Part shown: one piece after another, positions 23,293-28,497 of the stretch
Layout: each line of letters starts with the position of its first letter
How positions within the stretch are numbered: position 1 is the stretch's first letter
IMG/VR virus record: IMGVR_UViG_3300027721_000057
Coordinates: 1 to 28,497 of that record
Origin: a virus
Direction: 5' to 3' (one strand)
DNA: 28,497 nt
Made by a program: the position numbers and the translations under genes
Notes under the pieces: generated by a model
Seen by the model: the letters and a program-made list of their open reading frames with translations, nothing else
Told to the model about the DNA's origin: nothing
The model's database searches: none

Positions 23293-23374
23293 AAAAAAAA
23301 AGTTGAAATGCAATTTTTAATAAATGTATTGAACAACATTCGCATAGATTGGAGTCGTATGCATAGTATATATC

Positions 23375-23866
23375 TTACTTTATATCGAAGAATTTGTATC
23401 CTTTATATGTCGTCTCATTGTCGACATTCTTTCGTATTGTTGCGTTATCAGTACGAAAATAATTAGCTGCATCAGTTAGTCTGCGGAAATATATTTTATC
23501 TCCCTCATCAATACCAATAGCTTTTATAGGATTGGCCTTACCGCTGTTGACTTGTGTCTTATGTATCCATCTTAAATTGTCGATATGATTGTTAGATTTA
23601 TCTCCATCGATATGGCTTATACGATAGTCTCTCTCTGGATAGGGTCTCTTAGGTCCCCATGTTAGCATCACGAGCTGATGCACAAGATGGGTCTTTCTGT
23701 CTCCCTCATTAGAGATATTTACAATTTCATAATCGTATACCTGCTTAAATGTATTAAGCTTTTTAGGCTCCTCGTAATTAGTTGCAATTATATCTCCATC
23801 TTTAGATATGGAATAATTAGGATAACCCGGTATCTTTCTTAGCTCTTTAGTCTCTTTTTGGCTCAT
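23375..23866 (-). CDS. NUMOD4-HNH-NUMOD1 homing-type endonuclease
   Basis: This 163-aa protein has the three parts of free-standing HNH homing nucleases. An N-terminal NUMOD4-like segment reads IPGYPNYSISKDGDIIA (about 12-28). The HNH core has HLVHQLVMLTW (His 60 and 63), ISHIDGDKSNNHIDNLRW (about 83-100, with H85 and the N-N-x-x-x-N-L signature). The C-terminal NUMOD1-like part (about 115-150, with FRRLTDAANYF) is a DNA-binding helix. Such genes are selfish mobile elements that cut alleles lacking them. It overlaps the upstream HNH gene by 20 bases and is the last gene of the early operon. Confidence 0.92.
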   Translation of the reverse strand: MSQKETKELRKIPGYPNYSISKDGDIIATNYEEPKKLNTFKQVYDYEIVNISNEGDRKTHLVHQLVMLTWGPKRPYPERDYRISHIDGDKSNNHIDNLRWIHKTQVNSGKANPIKAIGIDEGDKIYFRRLTDAANYFRTDNATIRKNVDNETTYKGYKFFDIK

Positions 23867-24203
23867 TTTTTGGTATATTTAATGGTTGTACATCCCACTT
23901 ACGATTTAATATGTGCATATCTCTTTCAGAATTAACAGCATCTCTTGTCGACTTTTTATCGTGGCAACTCTTACATAATGGTTGTATATTAGTTATTGTT
24001 AGTCTTAGGTCTGGTCGTATAGCTATGTCAACTTTATGGTCGCATACAGTTGCCACAGTTGTAATACCTTTAGCTGAACAATACTCGCACAATGGCTTTA
24101 GTGAGAGTATATAGTCTCTTAGGAGTCTCCATTCTCTGCTCTGGTAGAACTTCTGCCTTACATCTCTTAATGAGAAATCGTAATTATTTAACTGCGCTGC
24201 CAC
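23847..24203 (-). CDS. HNH endonuclease (phage packaging-type)
   Basis: This 118-aa nuclease has a zinc-binding knuckle LCEYC (C39, C42) and LCKSCH (C77, C80) around the HNH triad VCDHKVDI (H56), TNIQPL (N72) and H81. An N-terminal FYQSREWRLLRDYILS helix is the usual opening of phage HNH proteins of the HK97 gp74 type, which assist terminase cleavage during packaging. Here it lies in the early arm rather than beside the terminase. It overlaps both neighbours by 20 bases, so the three genes are probably co-translated. Confidence 0.92.
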   Translation of the reverse strand: MAAQLNNYDFSLRDVRQKFYQSREWRLLRDYILSLKPLCEYCSAKGITTVATVCDHKVDIAIRPDLRLTITNIQPLCKSCHDKKSTRDAVNSERDMHILNRKWDVQPLNIPKNEPKRD

Positions 24204-24387
24204 GTTTTGTTAGATTAGAGTATAATTTAATAAGTCCCCTATGCCCACCTATGAGAAATACGAATAGTCCGATTATCGAAACCGTTATATACATAAGAGC
24301 ACCGAGTAATAACCCAGAGATAAATGTTAGTAGGAACGATAATACAATATCGATTATCTTTAGGGATTTATTAAAAAAGTCTTTCAT
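24184..24387 (-). CDS. Small membrane protein with two TM segments (possible holin)
   Basis: This 67-aa protein has a short charged start (MKDFFNKSLK), a first hydrophobic segment IIDIVLSFLLTFISGLLLGA, a second, YITVSIIGLFVFLIGG, and a basic tail. Size and layout fit class II holins and also other small phage membrane proteins. The recurrent GATATATA leader is located upstream (24391-24410), so it may begin a sub-operon with the HNH genes. There is no endolysin next to it. I prefer a general membrane protein call with holin as one candidate. Confidence 0.68.
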   Translation of the reverse strand: MKDFFNKSLKIIDIVLSFLLTFISGLLLGALMYITVSIIGLFVFLIGGHRGLIKLYSNLTKRGSAVK

Positions 24388-24390
24388 AAG

Positions 24391-24410
24391 TATATTTATT
24401 TTATATATCT
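24391..24410 (-). promoter_or_regulatory. Recurrent leader motif before the membrane-protein gene
   Basis: On the minus strand this reads AGATATATAAAATAAATATA, preceded by TTTTAA and ending 3 bases before the ATG at 24387. It is an arm-B copy of the element found at 8616-8631 and 9341-9356. Confidence 0.42.
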
Positions 24411-24415
24411 TTAAA

Positions 24416-24544
24416 ATGGCAAATGTTAAAAATTACAAAAAGAAATTCTCCTTTAGGAAATTCGATGAGGTCTTTAACGATAAGAAGATTAGATTAGAGG
24501 CTTACATAGCAAAGAAGACTGCTCAGTCCTCTCAGGATAAGTAA
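24416..24544 (+). CDS. Possible small basic protein (42 aa)
   Basis: An ATG at 24416 opens a frame to TAA at 24542-24544. The product begins MANVKNYKKKFSFRKFDEVF and is strongly basic. It is the only possible plus-strand gene in arm B, divergent from the membrane-protein gene (28 bases apart) and overlapping the end of the 135-aa gene by 56 bases. The amino-acid makeup looks protein-like and the leader TTTAAA is acceptable, but the antisense overlap argues for caution. Confidence 0.35.
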   Translation: MANVKNYKKKFSFRKFDEVFNDKKIRLEAYIAKKTAQSSQDK

Positions 24545-24896
24545 TTGCACATTGTCTCTTTATAGAGTTATATACTTTCGTCTGAGCTGATATACGCTCT
24601 TCGAGAGACTTCATAAATGTAATATACTCTTTCTTATTAACTGCAACAAAGAAACCATTCTTACAGCTGCATAGGCCGTATACGAGATTGTTTGTACGAA
24701 TATAGTGTATACATTTACGTATACGATTGTCATCAGCTTTTATACCAATACTGGATAGGCGTATTTGTATTGACGCTGCTGTTATAGCATATTCTTTACC
24801 TTTCTTAATGGTATTGAATGCGTTAGCAAGTACTTCAGCAACTCTTATCTCTGTTGGAGATAACGGCATTGTATACTCTTCGAAATCTGTTATCAT
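24489..24896 (-). CDS. Winged-helix-like DNA-binding protein (putative)
   Basis: This 135-aa protein has an N-terminal helical region with LSPTEIRVAEVLANAFNTIK (about 12-31), then AASIQIRLSSIGIKADDNRI followed by RKCIHYIRTNN (about 40-70), a helix-turn-helix-like arrangement ending in a wing-like strand NGFFVAVNKKEYITFMKSLE (about 80-99). A C-terminal helix with ERISAQTKVYNSIK follows. This pattern of a DNA-binding head plus a Y-x-x-[FY]-x-x-S-L-x-x-R-I helix recurs in phage early proteins of Bacteroidota as I recall them. The role may be regulation of early or replication genes. The start at 24896 is preceded by a GAGATATATT leader. Confidence 0.6.
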   Translation of the reverse strand: MITDFEEYTMPLSPTEIRVAEVLANAFNTIKKGKEYAITAASIQIRLSSIGIKADDNRIRKCIHYIRTNNLVYGLCSCKNGFFVAVNKKEYITFMKSLEERISAQTKVYNSIKRQCAITYPERTEQSSLLCKPLI

Positions 24897-24910
24897 AATA
24901 TATCTCTTAT

Positions 24911-25105
24911 TTAAAATAACTGTTTACTCTCTTCTTTTAATACAACTCTATCGATTGAGTTATCTTTACTTATCCACTTTATCCAATGACCGTTTCTGCA
25001 ATACATTCCAATATGCTGGCCATCATTAAATTGCTTAATACGAAATACGACTTTATCTACCGTCCTGCATTTAGTACAATAATAATAATCTTTAATCTCT
25101 TTCAT
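24911..25105 (-). CDS. Zinc-ribbon small protein
   Basis: This 64-aa protein contains CTKC (C10, C13) and MYCRNGHWIKW (C36, H40), a likely zinc site, with strands between them (VVFRIKQFN). It overlaps the end of the replication gene by 14 bases and is probably translated with it. Zinc ribbons of this size in phage replication operons often bind nucleic acid or partner proteins. Specific function unknown. Confidence 0.7.
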   Translation of the reverse strand: MKEIKDYYYCTKCRTVDKVVFRIKQFNDGQHIGMYCRNGHWIKWISKDNSIDRVVLKEESKQLF

Positions 25106-25919
25106 AGTTAATACCGTCTTTAATAAAGAAATGTATACCGTTTATATCTTCTTCAGATATTGTTATACCACCCCCATATACGAGTGAGTGACTGTTATTT
25201 GGTTGCTGTGCAACCTGAGAGTTTTTTGAAGCAAAAAATGATTTATCATTTTTTGTTATAAAAGATGTGTTTACCACCTCTACCGTTTCAGGCAAGCCAG
25301 GCCTTTCTTTCTTCTTTACATTCTTGTATGTGTCCAACTGATGTCCACTTGTTGTTATTTTAAGCTGTAATTCATCTATTAACATATTGTCTTTGTTATT
25401 GTTAACGTCATCATTACTGTTGTCCACTATTTCTGGTACTCTATCAGAGACTGTTAACATGTTATCTATTATACTGTTAACAGCTTTCATACTCTCTTTG
25501 GTACCACTCTTAGTTGTTCCTAACTGCTTATGAGAGTGCATACTCGCTTTTACGGTCCTGTTGTCCAACTCTTTGTTGTCCACTTTAGTAATTAAATGAG
25601 TTGTCTGGTACTCGTTCCACTTCGTTATCGATATGAGAGAGAATTTGTTAGTCGATGTAATGTATATCATCTTTAGTTGTTCAAGCTTCTTTATCTTTCT
25701 CCAAAATGTGCTTGGAGGATAGCCTATTTCTTTAGCTCCTTCAAATCTCCCTGTTATTAATGATCCTGGTAATAATCGTATTGATGTACCATTAAAGTGA
25801 AATCTTGTCTCCTTATGAGCTGCATTAAGTAGGCACCACATCCAAGTTTTACATAACTTATCATCAGACCAAACTTCGGATTCAATTATCTTTCGATGTA
25901 ATTTTATCCAACCTTGCAT
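25092..25919 (-). CDS. Replication initiation protein (winged-helix, DnaD/replisome-organiser-like)
   Basis: The N-terminal 115 residues start MQGWIKLHRKIIESEVWSDD, the W-I-K-L-[HY]-R-x-[IL]-x-x-[SW]-x-x-[WF] opening typical of phage replisome organisers, and continue with LLPGSLITGRFEGAKEIGY, STFWRKIKKLEQLKMIYI and a final SITKWNEYQ strand, together a winged helix. The rest (about 120-275) is low-complexity, Asn/Asp/Lys-rich linker with no recognised helicase-loader domain. The coding sequence of this linker carries repeated TGTTAAC and TGTCCA boxes, as initiator genes that contain the origin often do. It follows an array of TGTTAA boxes, which may be an operator or iterons. The protein probably opens the origin and recruits host replication proteins. 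Confidence 0.78.
   Translation of the reverse strand: MQGWIKLHRKIIESEVWSDDKLCKTWMWCLLNAAHKETRFHFNGTSIRLLPGSLITGRFEGAKEIGYPPSTFWRKIKKLEQLKMIYITSTNKFSLISITKWNEYQTTHLITKVDNKELDNRTVKASMHSHKQLGTTKSGTKESMKAVNSIIDNMLTVSDRVPEIVDNSNDDVNNNKDNMLIDELQLKITTSGHQLDTYKNVKKKERPGLPETVEVVNTSFITKNDKSFFASKNSQVAQQPNNSHSLVYGGGITISEEDINGIHFFIKDGINYERD
25331..25583. repeat. Cluster of TGTCCA[AC] and TGTTAAC boxes inside the replication gene
   Basis: TGTCCA[AC] occurs at 25331, 25342, 25421, 25562 and 25577. TGTTAAC occurs at 25400, 25452 and 25475, the last two as TGTTAACA 23 bases apart. They all lie in the low-complexity linker of the initiator gene. This resembles origins located within initiator genes (lambda O). 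The boxes partly encode repeated V/L-D-N peptides, so protein-level repetition is the alternative explanation. Confidence 0.42.
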
Positions 25920-25927
25920 ACAATCTT

Positions 25928-25945
25928 TTTATTTTATATATCTCT
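25928..25945 (-). promoter_or_regulatory. Recurrent leader motif before the replication gene
   Basis: Minus-strand AGAGATATATAAAATAAA lies 8 bases before the ATG at 25919, between the TGTTAA array and the start codon. Confidence 0.42.
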
Positions 25946-25960
25946 ATAATGTACGTGTTT

Positions 25961-25996
25961 TGTTAAATATGTTAAATATTGTTAAAATTATGTTAA
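25961..25996. repeat. Four phased TGTTAA boxes (operator or iterons)
   Basis: TGTTAA starts at 25961, 25970, 25980 and 25991, at 9, 10 and 11 base spacing, about one helical turn. They fill the 73-base gap between the methyltransferase and the replication gene. Two matching boxes occur at 22268-22283. Confidence 0.6.
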
Positions 25997-26568
25997 TTAA
26001 TCCATTTAATAACTGTTTCTCCTGTATACCCTTTCTCCCATACATACCATGCATAACACGCTGCTCCACTACCACACTTATCGAAATCCCCATTTCTTGC
26101 AGGTCGAAATCGTCCACTTGCAACGTATAAGACTTTTGGAGGATGCACTTTATAAAATTCCCTTCGTTTTTTACCTTCAAGAAATTGTATTCTCAATAAG
26201 AATGCGATTTTATTTCCTGTATTAACAATCTCTATTGCTTTATTAATAAATTCATAAGCATATTCATACGGAGGGTTTGTTATAATATCTCCATTCCAGG
26301 TATTTGTACATTTTAAGAAATCAGTTATTTCGTCCTCATATCCTCTCTTTATTAAATCAGTCGAATATACATTATATCCATAACTCTTTAGTACTTCAGA
26401 TATATGGCCCTCTCCACAAGCGGGTTCCCATATATCTTTATTAAAAGTCTCAACTCTGCATAATTCGTGCGACGCTTTTGGAGGTGTTGCGTAATAATCG
26501 TAATCAGCACGTTCCTCTTCAGCGAATGTCGACGAGGATAATAATGTGTATACAACAGATCTCTTCAT
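25993..26568 (-). CDS. DNA adenine (N6) methyltransferase
   Basis: This 191-aa enzyme has the SAM-binding motif WEPACGEGHISEVL (about 47-60), a DYYATPP segment before it (about 24-30), an acidic strand end YSTDL (D71) and the catalytic DIITNPPYEYAYEFI (NPPY at 98-101), the set expected for phage N6-adenine methylases. It may protect phage DNA from host restriction or mark it for another role. Its ATG overlaps the previous stop by one base (TAATG), so it is coupled to the ATP-pyrophosphatase. No target-recognition domain is evident; specificity cannot be read. Confidence 0.88.
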   Translation of the reverse strand: MKRSVVYTLLSSSTFAEEERADYDYYATPPKASHELCRVETFNKDIWEPACGEGHISEVLKSYGYNVYSTDLIKRGYEDEITDFLKCTNTWNGDIITNPPYEYAYEFINKAIEIVNTGNKIAFLLRIQFLEGKKRREFYKVHPPKVLYVASGRFRPARNGDFDKCGSGAACYAWYVWEKGYTGETVIKWIN

Positions 26569-27656
26569 TACGTTAATTTATTAAATGCGTTAGCAAGAGA
26601 AATAAGCATCTTTATCTTATCCCTTGATTCAAAATCATTTAGTGTTATCTTGCTATTTTGTACAATATCTCTCAAAAGAGACTCATCATAATACTCGTCG
26701 AGTACCTCAAGCATATCAGCTCTTTCTACTTTAAGAGCCTTTTTAACGAAATTAAAATCGGTATACTCTTTCATTATCTCTTTAAGATAATATTTACGAT
26801 AATGTCTGTGCAACTCTTTACACGATAAGGTATATTCAAAAAGAGTACGATTGATGTATGGTAGGTATATACGTTGGTCGAGGTACCTGTCGATAAAGTA
26901 TTGGTATTTAGCGTGGTAATAATACCTTTGGTCGTGTATAACCGAGAAGAGCATCATATTCTTTATCTGGTCATCATCAGAGTATTTCCATAACTTATTT
27001 GGTCTAATTATATCCACGTCGTGCTTCGAGATATATTCATTACTATACTCTCCTGCGTCGAGTGTTGCAATCTTCTTCTCGAATGATGGTGCGAATATTG
27101 TATCTGCACCATCTCCAGCAATAATATGCTTATCAGAGTATTTAGCGAGATAATAACTCAGGAGTACGGATCCCTTCTCATAAGGTGCGGGCATTGCGAA
27201 GAGTATATAAAAGAGGTCCTCTTTAAGGTTCTCTTTAGTTATTCTAACGAATTTCATATCCTCATCTTTAAGATGGAGTACATTTTTACCGACATCGTAT
27301 GCGAATTGGTCTTCGGAATAACTCTCGTAAGATAACGTAAGAGTATTATATTTAATATCTAATTCGTTTAATAATATACCTAAGAGTGTGCTATCCATAC
27401 CTCCAGAGAATAATAATGTAATACCTCCTTTAGCATCCTTTAGCCTCGATAATTGGTTCTTTATCTTTCTTTTAATATAATCGAGGTCGACTGTTGCAAT
27501 TGTACGATTATATGCTACTATTGCCTCATCATCCTTTAAGCAATTTCTCCAACTATCTGTTGTGCTATTAATGTGTAAGTCATTAAATCCTTTACCTGAT
27601 GGATAATACCCATAAGTAATTAACTCTTTATACTTGTTTCGAATTTGTTGGTTCAT
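26568..27656 (-). CDS. Asparagine-synthetase-like ATP-pyrophosphatase (no glutaminase domain)
   Basis: The 362-aa protein has the PP-loop ITLLFSGGMDSTLLGILLNE (about 79-98, with SGGMDS at 84-89), a TLSYES strand (about 107-112) and IAGDGADTIFAP (about 179-190), which parallels the [GE]-[DE]-G-[AS]-D-E-x-F motif of asparagine synthetase B. Near 280-300, IYLPYINRTLFEYTLSC and a following RHYRKYYLKEIMKEY match the AsnB C-terminal pattern. The usual N-terminal Cys-starting glutaminase domain is missing; the first 75 residues are different. It should adenylate a carboxylate and transfer an amine or ammonia. In phages such enzymes can join base-modification pathways, peptide or cofactor amidation. 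Substrate unknown. Confidence 0.84.
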   Translation of the reverse strand: MNQQIRNKYKELITYGYYPSGKGFNDLHINSTTDSWRNCLKDDEAIVAYNRTIATVDLDYIKRKIKNQLSRLKDAKGGITLLFSGGMDSTLLGILLNELDIKYNTLTLSYESYSEDQFAYDVGKNVLHLKDEDMKFVRITKENLKEDLFYILFAMPAPYEKGSVLLSYYLAKYSDKHIIAGDGADTIFAPSFEKKIATLDAGEYSNEYISKHDVDIIRPNKLWKYSDDDQIKNMMLFSVIHDQRYYYHAKYQYFIDRYLDQRIYLPYINRTLFEYTLSCKELHRHYRKYYLKEIMKEYTDFNFVKKALKVERADMLEVLDEYYDESLLRDIVQNSKITLNDFESRDKIKMLISLANAFNKLT

Positions 27657-27813
27657 TAACGTATATTTTAAGAATTATACCATATTTCGTTTCAGCTTCA
27701 TACAGCCATCCACGGTTAAATAAGCCATTAAGCTTTTGTTCATATTCTTCTGCTGGGTTTTGTACAGTATCCCGCGAGGAATAATACCTCAAAAAGTAAT
27801 AACGTAATCTCAT
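27628..27813 (-). CDS. Hypothetical 61-aa protein
   Basis: This basic, Tyr/Arg-rich protein starts MRLRYYFLRYYSSRDT and continues NPAEEYEQKLNGLFNRGWLYEAETK. It fills the gap between the kinase (6 bases after it) and the ATP-pyrophosphatase, with a 29-base overlap with the latter. Size and spacing suggest a real gene of the early operon. No domain recognised. Confidence 0.6.
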   Translation of the reverse strand: MRLRYYFLRYYSSRDTVQNPAEEYEQKLNGLFNRGWLYEAETKYGIILKIYVNEPTNSKQV

Positions 27814-27818
27814 AATTT

Positions 27819-28322
27819 CTAATTTTTAAGTTTATAAAAGTATTCATCGAGTACTCGTACAGCAATATCGAATACGCCATCCATATTATGGTGTGCCGTA
27901 TTAATTTTATACTTATCGAGTATTGATTCTTTATAATAATGTTCATATACCTCAAGGTCCCCTTTAACATCTATACGAGGTCCCTTCTCCTCTTTAATAC
28001 GTTTCTCTATCGTATTAATGTCAGCATAAAGATATAACATATATGCCTTCAATTTACGAAATGAGCTCTCCATTAAATCGTAATAAGCCTCTCCAACATT
28101 ACGTTTATAAATGTGGTTATAAGCCTTTAGTCCTACGGGTCCACGTACAATTACGAGGTGCGCGTAATCGTAATGTCTCTTTAGTCTCTCCTGAAGTGTT
28201 GTCTTTCCTGTGCGGTCGACACCTTCAATAATAATTATTCGTCCCTGAGATCTATGGCGAAAGTTATCCATATTAAGATTCTCGTCGAATGGTACTTCAA
28301 ATGAGTGATTGTCTGCATTCAT
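27819..28322 (-). CDS. P-loop nucleotide kinase (thymidylate-kinase-like)
   Basis: This 167-aa protein carries a Walker A IIIIEGVDRTGKTTLQERL (about 29-47, G-x-x-x-x-G-K-T-T), an RGPVG turn near residue 60, a LYLYADINTIEKRIKEEKG helix with lid-like basic residues (about 110-128) and a C-terminal helix. E-G-x-D-x-x-G-K-[ST]-T is the signature of thymidylate and related deoxynucleotide kinases. It is shorter than cellular thymidylate kinases (about 200 aa). The product likely phosphorylates a nucleotide for phage DNA synthesis or a modified base. The first 27 residues are an extension; an internal Met at residue 18 is an alternative start. It is the first gene of the early operon. Confidence 0.85.
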   Translation of the reverse strand: MNADNHSFEVPFDENLNMDNFRHRSQGRIIIIEGVDRTGKTTLQERLKRHYDYAHLVIVRGPVGLKAYNHIYKRNVGEAYYDLMESSFRKLKAYMLYLYADINTIEKRIKEEKGPRIDVKGDLEVYEHYYKESILDKYKINTAHHNMDGVFDIAVRVLDEYFYKLKN

Positions 28323-28350
28323 AATTTTTTTTTAATTAATTTATTTAGTC

Positions 28351-28368
28351 TTTTTATATATATATCTC
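28351..28368 (-). promoter_or_regulatory. Early-operon promoter candidate (GAGATATATATATAAAAA)
   Basis: The minus-strand element GAGATATATATATAAAAA, followed by GACTAAATAAA, resembles the recurrent GATATATAAATAAA motif. It lies between the repeat edge (28399) and the kinase start (28322), where a promoter for the early operon is expected. The 76-base gap holds no reading frame. Confidence 0.42.
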
Positions 28369-28398
28369 CAAAGAGTTTTGCATAATTAAAAATATTTT

Positions 28399-28497
28399 TG
28401 GACCTCTACCTATATACCATATACATTATACTATAATACCTATGTACCCTATGTCTCTATGTACATCAGAGATTTAAGTGGAGACACCTAACGTACA
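28399..28497. repeat. Inverted repeat IR-R, copy 2 (99 bp, perfect)
   Basis: Reverse complement of 23162-23260. It runs to the last base of the window. On the early-operon side it ends 76 bases before the kinase start, so it would place a shared control region upstream of arm B. Confidence 0.97.

Noticed and set aside
21735-23374. Integration module (integrase, att site)
   Set aside because: No integrase motif in any frame of the junction region; the inverted repeats are not att-like direct repeats and no tRNA end is present.
23278-23466. Plus-strand 62-aa reading frame
   Set aside because: Its ATG lies in the loop of the 23267-23292 hairpin, and most of it is antisense to the homing endonuclease gene.
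24092-24415. Plus-strand extension upstream of the 42-aa frame
   Set aside because: It is antisense to the HNH and membrane-protein genes; only the part from 24416 has an acceptable leader.
25944-26180. Minus-strand 78-aa frame overlapping the methylase end
   Set aside because: Out-of-frame shadow that covers the TGTTAA array and the C-terminal part of the methylase gene.
27740-27970. Minus-strand 76-aa frame overlapping the kinase end
   Set aside because: It lies in another frame of the kinase and of the 61-aa gene, both of which fit the operon better.
1-28497. Direct terminal repeat (simple circular overlap)
   Set aside because: The first and last bases are not direct copies of each other; each is an inverted copy of an internal stretch.

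Overview
This AT-rich window looks like most or all of a roughly 28.5-29.4 kb tailed-phage genome (siphovirus, HK97-type head) infecting a Bacteroidota host. The host inference rests on start codons preceded by A/T-rich leaders without a Shine-Dalgarno sequence, on TAnnTTTG-type promoter boxes, and on LamG/Gly-rich tail adhesins with D-x-S peptides of the kind I associate with Bacteroidota phages. No integrase, repressor, DNA polymerase, tRNA, CRISPR or recognisable endolysin is visible.

Arm A (about 1-21,734, all on +) is the late virion module in standard order: an unknown 221-aa gene with a strong ribosome binding site, small terminase, two small unknown genes, large terminase, portal, prohead protease, major capsid, a terminator, head-tail connector, head closure, HK97 gp10-like, tail terminator, tail tube, tail chaperones with a probable -1 frameshift, tape measure, a large tail-tip protein, a fibre region (D-x-S-rich fibres, two LamG-like proteins, a Gly-rich adhesin), an embedded methyltransferase cassette, and a coiled-coil membrane protein that may take part in lysis.

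Arm B (about 28,322-23,375, all on - except one doubtful small ORF) is the early module: P-loop nucleotide kinase, a small unknown gene, an asparagine-synthetase-like ATP-pyrophosphatase, a DNA adenine methyltransferase, a replication initiator, a zinc-ribbon protein, a DNA-binding-like protein, a two-TM membrane protein and two HNH endonucleases.

The most unusual structure joins the arms. The first 103 bases are a perfect inverted copy of 22163-22265, and the last 99 bases are a perfect inverted copy of 23162-23260. The two internal copies bracket one block (22163-23260), which carries a promoter, a strong ribosome binding site and the first codons of a gene, a 97-aa gene, and about 0.5 kb of structured non-coding DNA. 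The simplest reading is that a second, inverted copy of this whole ~1.1 kb block lies outside the window and joins its two ends, so that arm B is flanked by long inverted repeats and could exist in both orientations. Only the 103 and 99 base edges are seen; the rest is inference.
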